Source: a virus. Taken from it: 64,000 nt of DNA. Numbering within the stretch: the first letter of the stretch is position 1; each line of letters starts with the position of its first letter. Below the pieces are notes generated by a model that was not told the DNA's origin, did no database searches, and saw nothing but the letters and a program-made list of their open reading frames with translations. The position numbers were made by a program, and so were the translations under genes. This document shows, one piece after another, positions 13,739 through 22,469 of the stretch. Where the stretch lies: IMG/VR virus record IMGVR_UViG_3300029319_008461, positions 1 to 64,000 of that record; one strand, 5' to 3'.

Positions 13739-15043
13739 ATGAACAAAACACTAGTATTGGACACAAACGTTTACTTGACAGAAGTGAACGCACTGTTTTC
13801 TTTTGGTAGAAGCGATATCGCTATACCATCAATTATCCTCGATGAAATTGATAAACACAAACATCGGCAAGACACAGCCGGTTATAACGCTAGGATGATG
13901 AATAGAATCTTAGACAGCTTACGAAGAAAAGGAAGCTTATACGAGGGTGTAAATCTTGGACGAGGGAAAGGCAAAGTATTTGCAGCGCAGTATGATCCAA
14001 GATATATGCCAGCAGGTATGGCCTTGGATGATAGTGACAACAAGATTATAGCTATCGCTCTAAAAATAAAATTAGAGGGTCGAGATGTAGCCGTAATCTC
14101 TCGTGATTTAAATATGAGAGTTAAGTGTGATGCTTTTGGCTTAGAGTGTCACGATTACCAGCCGCAGAAAATTATTAGGTCTGTAGAAAAATTATACGAT
14201 GGTTCTGAAACAATAGAAGTAGAGGATGATTGTATCGATAAATTCTACGCAAACGAAGAGATATACCTAACTGAGGAAGTAACCAAGAGGCTTTATCCTA
14301 ATCACTTTCTGGTTATGAAGGATTCTAACAACAAATCTGCGATAGCTAGGTACCTTGGAGAGGATCTACCACTTAAAAGAGTTTTTACTTACAAAGATAT
14401 ATGGGGTTTATCTGCCAGAAATAAAGAGCAACAGTTCGCAATGGATTTGCTTTTTGATAAAGAAATTGATATTGTTTCCTTGACAGGTCAAGCAGGAACT
14501 GGTAAAACATTGATAGCCACTGCTTGTGGATTAGAACAAGTGTTAAGTAGTACAAGGTCTCAGGGAGGCTATGATAAATTGATCATCACTAGACCTGTAC
14601 AACCTATGGGTAGAGATATAGGTTTTTTACCAGGAACTCTTGAGGAAAAAATGATGCCTTGGATAGCACCAATCAGAGATAATTTAGAACATTTGTTTGG
14701 TGATCGGGCCGCTTTAGATATGCATTTAGATCAAGGCGTAATTGAAATTGAAGCTATGACATATATCCGTGGGCGATCCATAGCTAATGCTTTTATGATA
14801 GTTGACGAGGCACAGAACTTAACTCCTCACGAACTTAAGACTATAATAACAAGAGTAGGACACGGTACAAAGTTAATACTAACAGGAGATGTTCAGCAGA
14901 TTGATAATTCGTATGTTGATGCCGTATCTAATGGATTGACATATGCTGTTGAAAAGTTTAAACAGTATGGTATTTCGGGACACGTCTCATTACTAAAGGG
15001 CGAGAGATCTAAATTGGCCACCTTAGCCTCGGAGATATTATGA
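13739..15043 (+). CDS. phoH: PIN-PhoH protein (PhoH2 type)
   Basis: 434 aa. Residues 1-130 form a PIN RNase domain (LDTNVYL near 7-13, later DDSDNKIIA and SRDLNMRVK with acidic residues). From about 230 comes the PhoH ATPase: Walker A GQAGTGKT near 250, GRDIGFLPGTLEEKM, and Walker B VDEAQN near 354, followed by LTGDVQQID. Such PIN-PhoH proteins are proposed to act as RNA helicase-nucleases and are common in marine myoviruses. Usual family length. The stop overlaps the next start as ATGA. Confidence 0.95.
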   Translation: MNKTLVLDTNVYLTEVNALFSFGRSDIAIPSIILDEIDKHKHRQDTAGYNARMMNRILDSLRRKGSLYEGVNLGRGKGKVFAAQYDPRYMPAGMALDDSDNKIIAIALKIKLEGRDVAVISRDLNMRVKCDAFGLECHDYQPQKIIRSVEKLYDGSETIEVEDDCIDKFYANEEIYLTEEVTKRLYPNHFLVMKDSNNKSAIARYLGEDLPLKRVFTYKDIWGLSARNKEQQFAMDLLFDKEIDIVSLTGQAGTGKTLIATACGLEQVLSSTRSQGGYDKLIITRPVQPMGRDIGFLPGTLEEKMMPWIAPIRDNLEHLFGDRAALDMHLDQGVIEIEAMTYIRGRSIANAFMIVDEAQNLTPHELKTIITRVGHGTKLILTGDVQQIDNSYVDAVSNGLTYAVEKFKQYGISGHVSLLKGERSKLATLASEIL

Positions 15044-15714
15044 GAGAGTACATTTCACAAAAGATGAACGAAACACTTTCAGACTTTAACTTTAGAGGTG
15101 TTAACGTTGTCTTTGATGATGAATTGCCAGAGAACGTTGATATTGTGTCCGTTCTGAAGTTTATTGAGAAGAACATCCCGAGATACTGCTACTCAGACTT
15201 AAAACAGATCAGAGTTGGCGACAGAGAAGAATTTAGAGAACGAGAGATCAGTGCGATTTATCGTGATGATACGCTTTTTATCACCAACAAGCAAAAAAAT
15301 ATGACTGACCTTTTGGACGATATGATACATGAAATCGCACATCACGTCGAGGAGAAATTCCCTGAGGATATTTACGGTGATGGGTTGATTAAAAGGGAGT
15401 TCCTGAAAAAAAGAAAACAGTTAGAGTTTGAATTACGCAGCGAGGGGTACTGGACCACTGACTACAATTTTGAGGAAATAAAATTCTCTCGTGAGTTCGA
15501 TGAATTTTTATACAATAGAGTTGGTAAAAGAATGCTAAACATGGTCACTACGGGCATATTCATTAGGCCATACGGCGCTGTGTCGATAAGAGAATATTTT
15601 GCCACTGGATTTGAGTCATACTATTTAAATACAGAGAAAAGAGATTCTCTTTTCGATATCAGCCCTGATTTATACGATAAGATAGATTCTTTAGACAGAA
15701 AGTTTAAATACTAA
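15040..15714 (+). CDS. HExxH putative metallopeptidase-like protein
   Basis: 224 aa. The motif MIHEIAHHVEE near residues 96-106 is the HExxH zinc signature with a third His two residues on; a possible further ligand is the Glu in IREYFATGFE near 190, similar to the spacing of minimal gluzincins. No signal peptide, so it is cytoplasmic or virion-borne. Function unknown; proteolysis of a phage or host protein is possible, but family assignment rests on one motif. Coupled to phoH by a four-base overlap. Confidence 0.55.
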   Translation: MREYISQKMNETLSDFNFRGVNVVFDDELPENVDIVSVLKFIEKNIPRYCYSDLKQIRVGDREEFREREISAIYRDDTLFITNKQKNMTDLLDDMIHEIAHHVEEKFPEDIYGDGLIKREFLKKRKQLEFELRSEGYWTTDYNFEEIKFSREFDEFLYNRVGKRMLNMVTTGIFIRPYGAVSIREYFATGFESYYLNTEKRDSLFDISPDLYDKIDSLDRKFKY

Positions 15715-15728
15715 GAAAGCAGGTTACA

Positions 15729-16568
15729 TTGGCTGGAAAACATATTTCTTATTCCGAGTGGCGGAACTGGCACATCTGCCCTCACTACCACAAGCTCACT
15801 TACATTGACAAGGTTGCCCAGTTCGAGGGTAATATTTACACTGCTTTTGGGAAAGCCATCCACACTGTTTGTGAATTTACTTTGACTTCCCCCGAGAAGT
15901 ACAGAGATGCGGGCGCTATCGAGGTATTAGTTAAGGAGCAGTTCCTGAAAGAATTGAAGGCTCTGCCCGCAAGCGCACAACAAGATGCTAAAGCCAATTT
16001 CAAACTTAAAGAGTGGCTTGTAAATGGTTTAGATATTATTCCTGACCTTTATCGCTGTCTTGCTGACAAGTTCGGTAAACTTGGTGAGGATTGGGAAGTG
16101 CTAGCAGCCGAGGAACAACTCTATGTTCCTATCACAGAATTTACGGAAGCAGAAAAAAAGTTCAAAGGATTTATTGACCTCGTAGTCTACTCCAAGAAGG
16201 ATGAAAAAATCCACCTGATTGACTGGAAGACTTGCTCGTGGGGTTGGCGTCGTGAAAAAAAGAGCGACAAGATTATGGCGTACCAGCTTGTATTTTACAA
16301 ACATTTTTATGCTCGTAAGTACGAAGTGGAGCCAAAGGATGTAGATTGTCATTTCGTGCTGCTTAAGAGAACTGCTAAGCCAGGTAACAAGGCCGAGTTT
16401 GTCAGAGTAACAGCCGCCAAAAAAAGAACAACAGATGCACTTAACGCCTTAACAAAAGCGTTGCATAATATTAATAAACAGAATTATATCAAGAACCGTA
16501 CTGCTTGTACAAGTTGCAAAGATCGCTTTGGTGTTTGTGAGTTTTATCAGACGGAATATTGCGCATAG
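15729..16568 (+). CDS. RecB/Cas4-like PD-(D/E)XK nuclease
   Basis: 279 aa, start TTG at 15729 (MAGKHISYSEW). The nuclease core is visible: GFIDLVVYS with the catalytic Asp and LIDWKTCSW giving the D-x-K element near residues 147-166. A Cys at 17 (WHICPHYHK) and three or four Cys at the C-terminus (CTSCKDRFGVC, YCA) match the iron-sulfur arrangement of Cas4/AddB-type nucleases. Likely a 5'-3' exonuclease or recombination nuclease acting on DNA ends. No cas genes or arrays are nearby, so a CRISPR role is unsupported. Last gene before the glycan island. Confidence 0.82.
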   Translation: MAGKHISYSEWRNWHICPHYHKLTYIDKVAQFEGNIYTAFGKAIHTVCEFTLTSPEKYRDAGAIEVLVKEQFLKELKALPASAQQDAKANFKLKEWLVNGLDIIPDLYRCLADKFGKLGEDWEVLAAEEQLYVPITEFTEAEKKFKGFIDLVVYSKKDEKIHLIDWKTCSWGWRREKKSDKIMAYQLVFYKHFYARKYEVEPKDVDCHFVLLKRTAKPGNKAEFVRVTAAKKRTTDALNALTKALHNINKQNYIKNRTACTSCKDRFGVCEFYQTEYCA

Positions 16569-16579
16569 GAGGAAAAACT

Positions 16580-17845
16580 TTGTCCGACAAGAAAATAAAG
16601 GTCCTAACAATTAGTGACCATCCCTTGTTACCTTCTGGGGTGGGATCTCAGACAAAATATGTTATTCAGGCACTATTAAGCACTGGAAAATTTCAAGTGA
16701 TTTCACTTGGCGGGGCCATCAAGCACCCCAGTTACGAACCAGCAAAAACTACAGAGCACGGAGACGACTGGATCATATTCCCTGTTGATGGGTATGGAAC
16801 ACAGGAGATAATAAGGAACGCTATTACTAGTCACAAGCCAGATATTTTATGGTTTATGACAGATCCAAGGTTTTATGAGTGGTTGTGGGATTTTGAAGAT
16901 GAAATCAGGGCAGTTGTTCCGATGGTTTATTACCATGTTTGGGATAACTATCCACTGCCTAAGTTTAACAAACCATTTTACATGTCTAACGACGTTATTG
17001 CCACAATATCGAAAGTCACGTCTGACATTGTTCAGAACGTCGCCCCAGAAGTTGAGGAGCACTACATTCCGCATGCGGTTAATCCAACTATTTTTAGAAA
17101 ACATGCAACACCCCAAGAACTTATATCTCTTAATAGTATCCGAAGAGATAATAACTTAGAGGGTAAATTTGTCGCATTTTGGAACAACCGAAATGCAAGA
17201 AGGAAAATGAGCGGCTCTGTGGTATGGTGGTGGAAGACTTTTTGTGACGAGGTAGGCCACGATAACGCCTCTCTAATAATGCATACGGACACAAACGATC
17301 CCCACGGTCAGCCACTAGAATTTTTAGCTCATGAGTTAGGACTTACCGGGGGTCAAATAACTTTTTCAAAGGACAAGGTTCAACCTGAACATCTAGCCAT
17401 ATATTACAATTTAGCCGACGTAACAATAAATATTGCTGACGCCGAAGGGTTTGGACTTGCGACATTGGAATCGTTGTCTTGTGGAACACCTGTTGTTCTT
17501 ACAAAAACTGGTGGATTACAAGAGCAAATATCTGACGGCAAGAATGAATTCGGCGTAGGTATTGAACCAACTTCCAGGGCAGTCATAGGATCTCAACAGG
17601 TGCCATACATTTATGAGGACAGGATTAACGAGGAAGTTTTTGTTGCTGCCTTAAAAAAGATGTACGATATGCCTAAAGAAGATAGAGCTAAACTGGGTGA
17701 CCTTGGAGCAGAGCATGTCCGTAAAAATTATAACTTTGAACAATTTAATAAACAATGGACAGATTTGATGTTAAATGTTTATGAGGAGCGTGGTTCCTGG
17801 GAGAACAGAAAAAATTATCAAGCGTGGGAGTGTATTGAATTATGA
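16580..17845 (+). CDS. GT4-type glycosyltransferase
   Basis: 421 aa from a TTG at 16580, preferred because AGGAGG lies just upstream at 16567-16572. GT-B fold: N-terminal ISDHPLLPSGVGSQTK (acceptor domain) and C-terminal EGFGLATLESLSCGTPVVL with the E-x7-E donor motif typical of GT4. It transfers a sugar from an NDP donor to a growing glycan. First gene of the glycan island; overlaps the next gene by four bases. Donor and acceptor cannot be read from the sequence. Confidence 0.85.
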   Translation: MSDKKIKVLTISDHPLLPSGVGSQTKYVIQALLSTGKFQVISLGGAIKHPSYEPAKTTEHGDDWIIFPVDGYGTQEIIRNAITSHKPDILWFMTDPRFYEWLWDFEDEIRAVVPMVYYHVWDNYPLPKFNKPFYMSNDVIATISKVTSDIVQNVAPEVEEHYIPHAVNPTIFRKHATPQELISLNSIRRDNNLEGKFVAFWNNRNARRKMSGSVVWWWKTFCDEVGHDNASLIMHTDTNDPHGQPLEFLAHELGLTGGQITFSKDKVQPEHLAIYYNLADVTINIADAEGFGLATLESLSCGTPVVLTKTGGLQEQISDGKNEFGVGIEPTSRAVIGSQQVPYIYEDRINEEVFVAALKKMYDMPKEDRAKLGDLGAEHVRKNYNFEQFNKQWTDLMLNVYEERGSWENRKNYQAWECIEL

Positions 17846-19116
17846 TTAAAGTTATATTGAAAGGTCCTATTCTGAGTCGTAGTGGCTACGGCGAACATAC
17901 GAGATATATGTATAGAGCCTTAGCATCTCGGCCAGATATTTTTGATTTGTACATTCATCCCACTGGATGGGGACAGTCAAGTTGGGTTCTGACCGGCAAA
18001 GAAACGAGAGCAGTTGAAAAATGTATTGAAAAAATACACCACTTCAAAGGTACGTTTGATTTGTCCTTGCAAGTATTAATACCCAGCGAATTTGAAAACA
18101 TAGCCACTAAGAATATTGGAGTTACTGCTGCTGTAGAGACTACGGCTGCTTCAGCACAATGGATTAACAAGGCTAATCATATGGACGCTGTATTTGTAAC
18201 CTCTGAACACGCAAAAAAATCTCTGGTGACTCCAAACTATTCTGTGAAAGCAGAAGATGGGATGACATATGAAATTATGATGCAAAAACCCGTCGAGGTT
18301 ATTTCGTACCCGTTTAGAGAATTTGAAAACAACAAGGACACTCACAAGAGAATTGATCTTGAAACAGAATTTAATTTTTACACGTCCGCACAATTTGGAC
18401 CAAGAAAAAACTTAATGAACACTATTCATTGGTTTGTTCAAGAATTTAAAGACGATGAGGACGTTGGCCTTGTTGTTAAAGCACACCATAAAAACAATAG
18501 TCAAATCGATCGTCAAAAGATGATTGTTCAATTATCAGCAGCAGTTCATAGTGTGCCTCATAGAAAGTGTAAAGTCTATTTGCTTCATGGATCGATGGAA
18601 GATGACGAGATGAACTCGGTTTATACGCATCCTGACATTCACGCTTACATTACAGCAACACACGGTGAGGGTTTTGGGTTGCCAATATTTGAAGCAGCTT
18701 GTAATGGACTCCCAGTAGTTGCTCCGGCTTGGTCAGGACATGTTGATTTTTTATATGACAATGTTAAAAATGAAAAATCAGGACGTGTAAAAAGAACTCC
18801 AATGTTTACGAAAGTAAAATATACACTTGGAAAAATACAACAAGAGGCAGTTTGGGATACTGTTCTCAATGCCGAGACCGAGTGGTGTTATCCAGATGAG
18901 GCAGCTTTTAAAAAGGCTGTCAGAAGTGTTAAGACTGCTTATATAGCTAAGAAAAAGACAGCAGAGAAATTGCAAGAATCTCTTAGGGAAAGACTAGACC
19001 AAGATAAGATGCTTCAATATGTTGTCGATAGAGTCTTGGAGGTCTGTCCGCAAGATTTTGTTGAACTGGAGGGCTTCTTTAATAATCTCTCTGAAGAATT
19101 AGAAGTTCATGACTAG
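17842..19116 (+). CDS. GT4-like glycosyltransferase
   Basis: 424 aa. Starts LKGPILSRSGYGEHTRYMYRAL, a typical GT-B N-terminal loop, and has HGEGFGLPIFEAACNGLPVV near residues 275-295, the E-x7-E nucleotide-sugar motif. The C-terminal 70 residues are helical and lysine-rich. Coupled to both neighbours by overlaps, so three consecutive GT genes are made together. Confidence 0.82.
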   Translation: MIKVILKGPILSRSGYGEHTRYMYRALASRPDIFDLYIHPTGWGQSSWVLTGKETRAVEKCIEKIHHFKGTFDLSLQVLIPSEFENIATKNIGVTAAVETTAASAQWINKANHMDAVFVTSEHAKKSLVTPNYSVKAEDGMTYEIMMQKPVEVISYPFREFENNKDTHKRIDLETEFNFYTSAQFGPRKNLMNTIHWFVQEFKDDEDVGLVVKAHHKNNSQIDRQKMIVQLSAAVHSVPHRKCKVYLLHGSMEDDEMNSVYTHPDIHAYITATHGEGFGLPIFEAACNGLPVVAPAWSGHVDFLYDNVKNEKSGRVKRTPMFTKVKYTLGKIQQEAVWDTVLNAETEWCYPDEAAFKKAVRSVKTAYIAKKKTAEKLQESLRERLDQDKMLQYVVDRVLEVCPQDFVELEGFFNNLSEELEVHD

Positions 19117-19957
19117 GATACATTTTATTGCCGATGTTTTTGCGGAACAACATCTTGGAGGTGGAGAACTAAGCAACCAAGAGTTGATAAAGTTACTAGG
19201 GCAAAAAGATAAAGAAGTTATTCAGTGTCTTTCTGCGCAAGTCACCCCAGATTACATCTTGGAAAATAGGGGTGATAAATTCATTGTTGGGAATTTCTTA
19301 GGCCTGTCCGAGGACAGCAAGAAATGTTTGATGGACAATTGTAGTTACATAATTTACGAACACGACCACAAGTATTTAATCTCTAGAGATCCGTCTGTGT
19401 ATGAAAATTATCAGGCACCTGATAGTCATATCATAAATAAAGATTTTTATGAATCATCAGTAGGTGTTATTTGCCAGTCAAAACTTCACAGAGATGTTGT
19501 TAAACAAAACTTAAAACTTGATAATATTATCTCAGTTGGTGGCAATCTTTGGGATGATCACACCCTTAATCTTTTACGAAAACTTTGTAACAAGGACAAA
19601 CGTCAGCGCTACTCAATCTGGGATTCTGTGAATCCGATTAAGAACACTCCAATGACAGTTGCTTACTGCAAAAGAAATGAAATACCTTTTGACTTAGTTG
19701 GCTTTCTTCCTTATGATAAGTTTTTAGAGGACATCACTAACAATGATACTTTTATATTTTTGCCTCAAACTTTAGAAACTCTATGTCGAGTAGCTGTTGA
19801 GTGTAGAATGGCCGGAATGAAAGTTATCACCAATAAGAAAATCGGAGCCTCAAGCGAAGATTGGTTTAAATTAAAGGGAGAAGAGTTGATAGACTATATG
19901 GCAGAAAAGAAACACCAAATATGTCTTAAGGTGGAGGAGTTGTTTGATGAGTCCTAA
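19109..19957 (+). CDS. Putative glycosyltransferase, 282 aa
   Basis: Shorter GT-B-like protein. LGGGELSNQELIKLL at the N-terminus looks like the GT4 acceptor-domain loop, and FLPQTLETLCRVAVECRMAGMKVITN near 220-247 corresponds to the donor region (E-x7-E). It is about 100 residues shorter than typical GT4 enzymes and resembles host-like capsule GTs only at these motifs. Overlaps the preceding gene by eight bases and the next by eleven. Confidence 0.6.
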   Translation: MTRIHFIADVFAEQHLGGGELSNQELIKLLGQKDKEVIQCLSAQVTPDYILENRGDKFIVGNFLGLSEDSKKCLMDNCSYIIYEHDHKYLISRDPSVYENYQAPDSHIINKDFYESSVGVICQSKLHRDVVKQNLKLDNIISVGGNLWDDHTLNLLRKLCNKDKRQRYSIWDSVNPIKNTPMTVAYCKRNEIPFDLVGFLPYDKFLEDITNNDTFIFLPQTLETLCRVAVECRMAGMKVITNKKIGASSEDWFKLKGEELIDYMAEKKHQICLKVEELFDES

Positions 19958-20684
19958 GTTTACAATTATTATACCCTGTTATAATGCCGAGAACTATATT
20001 GAACAATGTGTCAAATCAGCGCTGAATCAAGACTATGAAAACTTTGAAGTTATTGTTGTTGATAATGATAGTGGCGATGATAGTTATGAAATAGTGGAAT
20101 CCCTCCAGGATGAATATGATTTCTCCCTTGATACAGCACAAAACTTATATCCTTTCTCTTGGTCAGAACCAGTTGAAAAGGCCCTAGAAGAATTTACGGG
20201 AGATTACTTTACTATCTTGGGTGCAGACGATTACCTGTCCCCAGATTATGTTTCCAATATTATGAAATATATTCAAGAGTCTGATGAGGAGATCCACTGT
20301 TTTCAGAGTGCCCTTAGGACCGTAGATAAAAACGGAGAATTGCAAGGTGGAGAATTATCTCACGATTACAATGACTTAGATGATCTAAAGGAAAAATTAC
20401 TCGATAGGTGCGTTGTGACCACACCGTCAGTTGTTTTTTCTAGAGAATTATTCCGAAAAGGTTTGACAAAGTGGGACTCTGAAAATTATCTTGGTGCAGC
20501 AGATTACGCTTTATATTTCTCACTTGTTGACGAGGGAGTGCATATTCACCTTAACAAAGAGTGGTTAGGATACTACTATAGATGGCACGAAAAGCAGGCC
20601 ACCTGGGGAATGCAACAACAACCTGTCAATTATGACTTTATGCTACAGAATAAGTGGCGTCAAAAGTGGGAAAATGAAAACTAG
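19947..20684 (+). CDS. GT2 family glycosyltransferase
   Basis: 245 aa from the ATG at 19947, behind GGAGGAG. GT-A fold: FTIIIPCYNAENYIEQCVKS at the N-terminus, VVDNDSGDDS, and the DxD-like LGADDYLSP near 92, followed by a family-typical WGM/RWHE region. It transfers a sugar from an NDP donor with inversion. The gene ends ten bases inside the start of the thiamine-diphosphate enzyme gene. Confidence 0.88.
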   Translation: MSPKFTIIIPCYNAENYIEQCVKSALNQDYENFEVIVVDNDSGDDSYEIVESLQDEYDFSLDTAQNLYPFSWSEPVEKALEEFTGDYFTILGADDYLSPDYVSNIMKYIQESDEEIHCFQSALRTVDKNGELQGGELSHDYNDLDDLKEKLLDRCVVTTPSVVFSRELFRKGLTKWDSENYLGAADYALYFSLVDEGVHIHLNKEWLGYYYRWHEKQATWGMQQQPVNYDFMLQNKWRQKWENEN

Positions 20685-22467
20685 AGTTGTAGATTATATT
20701 GCCGACAAAATAGTAGAGCTTGGAGTTAGAGATGTGTTTACTCTAACTGGTGGCGGAGCTATGTTTCTTAACGATTGTGTTGCAAAGCATCCACAGTTAG
20801 AAGCCATATGTAATCATCATGAACAAGCTTGTGCAATGGGTGCTGTTGGTTACGCTAAATATACTAATGGGTTTGGTGTATCGATGGTCACCACAGGATG
20901 TGGCAGCACTAATGCTATCACAGGATTACTGGAAGCTTGGCAAGATAACGTAAAGTGTTTGTTTTTTTCTGGTCAAGTTAATAAATCACAAACAACACAC
21001 GGATCTAATTTGCCACTCCGACAGCTTGGGGTACAAGAGGCTAATATAATCGATGTGGTAGCGCCGTTGTGCAAATATTCAATTATGATAACTGATGCCA
21101 ATGATATTAGGTATGAGCTTGAGAAAGCTATACACTTGTGTCAGACGGGCCGCCCAGGTCCTGTGTGGATTGATATTCCTATGGATATACAAGGGGCATA
21201 TGTTGATATTGATGAGTTAAGGGGGTACAGTGAAACCCCAGAAGTTAAAACTGATGTTACAACTGATGAGATTCTTCAAATTAAACAAATGTTTAACCAA
21301 GCAAAGAGGCCAGTTCTTTTGGTTGGTAATGGGGTTAGGTTATCCGGCGCAACAAAAGAACTTAAGCAATTTGTTGAAAAATACAATATACCAACTGTAG
21401 CTACTTTTCTTGGCGTTGACTTACTAGAAAGTGACAACCCTCTAATGATAGGTCGAGTTGGGATCAAGGGAAATAGGGCTGCAAATTTTGCAATGCAGAA
21501 TGCAGACTTGTTAATAACTGTGGGTACAAGACTTGGTGTTCCCGTAACAGGATACAATTATGAGACTTTTGCCAGAGAGGCAAAGATAGTTGTTGTGGAC
21601 ATTGAAAAAGAGGAACACCTAAAAGATACAATCAAAATAGATAAGCTAATCGCTGCTGATGCAAAGAAATTCTTTACCTCCACCGTGCTAGATAAACAAG
21701 CGTCAAGACAGTGGGCAATGATTTGTCTGGATTGGAAAAACAAGTGGCGTGTATGTAACCCAGAATGGAATCAAGATAAAGATGGTATTGATCTGTATTA
21801 CTTTACAGATAAGTTATCCAAGGCAAATAAGAAAGATTCTGTTGTTGTATCTGACGCTGGATCTGCTTATTATGTACCATCTCAATTTTTAGATATAAAA
21901 GATCAACAGAGGTACGTTACTTCTGGCGCACAAGCTGATATGGGATTTACAATCCCGGCTGCCATTGGTGTTAGTGTGGCCAAGAACAAAGAAGAGGTTA
22001 TTGGTATTACCGGTGATGGCTCTTTCCAGACAAATATACAGGAACTTCAAACAATAAAACACTATCAGCTTCCAGTTAAGATATTTGTTTGGAATAACCA
22101 TGGTTACTTATCAATTCGTACAACGCAAAACAAATTTTTTAAGGGCAGGTTTATAGGGGTTGATCAGGACTCTGGGGTCTCACTGCCGGACATTCAAAAG
22201 ATAACCGAGGCGTATGGACTTAAGTATTTTAAGATTGAAAACACAAAAGAACTAGAATCAGGCATCAGTCAAGTTCTAGATTATGATGGTCCTGTTGTAT
22301 GCGAAGTTATGTGCCAAAAATGGCAGGAAGTTGTTCCTACCCTTATATCAACCAAAACCAAAGATGGCAGAATTGTGTCACGGCCTTTTGAGGATATGTA
22401 TCCGTTGTTAACTCGTGATGAGTTCTATGATAATATGATAATAGATCCTATCAAATATGAGGAGTGA
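20674..22467 (+). CDS. Acetolactate synthase-like ThDP enzyme
   Basis: 597 aa from the ATG at 20674 (MKTRVVDYIADK). All three domains of the POX/ALS family are present: the catalytic Glu in NHHEQACAMGA near residue 49, a central domain (RPVLLVGNGVRL), and the ThDP motif GDGSFQTNIQELQT with WNNHGY near 460-490. Family members join two-carbon units from pyruvate to a keto acceptor. In a sugar cluster with an RfbH/E1-type dehydratase, a YerE-like role, adding an acetyl branch to a 4-keto-dideoxysugar, is more attractive than amino-acid synthesis; the adjacent PanB leaves the latter open. Function is inference. Confidence 0.82.
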   Translation: MKTRVVDYIADKIVELGVRDVFTLTGGGAMFLNDCVAKHPQLEAICNHHEQACAMGAVGYAKYTNGFGVSMVTTGCGSTNAITGLLEAWQDNVKCLFFSGQVNKSQTTHGSNLPLRQLGVQEANIIDVVAPLCKYSIMITDANDIRYELEKAIHLCQTGRPGPVWIDIPMDIQGAYVDIDELRGYSETPEVKTDVTTDEILQIKQMFNQAKRPVLLVGNGVRLSGATKELKQFVEKYNIPTVATFLGVDLLESDNPLMIGRVGIKGNRAANFAMQNADLLITVGTRLGVPVTGYNYETFAREAKIVVVDIEKEEHLKDTIKIDKLIAADAKKFFTSTVLDKQASRQWAMICLDWKNKWRVCNPEWNQDKDGIDLYYFTDKLSKANKKDSVVVSDAGSAYYVPSQFLDIKDQQRYVTSGAQADMGFTIPAAIGVSVAKNKEEVIGITGDGSFQTNIQELQTIKHYQLPVKIFVWNNHGYLSIRTTQNKFFKGRFIGVDQDSGVSLPDIQKITEAYGLKYFKIENTKELESGISQVLDYDGPVVCEVMCQKWQEVVPTLISTKTKDGRIVSRPFEDMYPLLTRDEFYDNMIIDPIKYEE

Positions 22468-22469
22468 TA

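Noticed and set aside
15618-15627. CTATTTAAAT inside the HExxH gene as a promoter
   Set aside because: It lies within a coding region, encodes conserved-looking residues, and such A+T-rich octamers are expected by chance a few times in 64 kb.
15729-16568. Part of a CRISPR-Cas system
   Set aside because: No repeat array, cas1, cas2 or effector gene is visible in the window.
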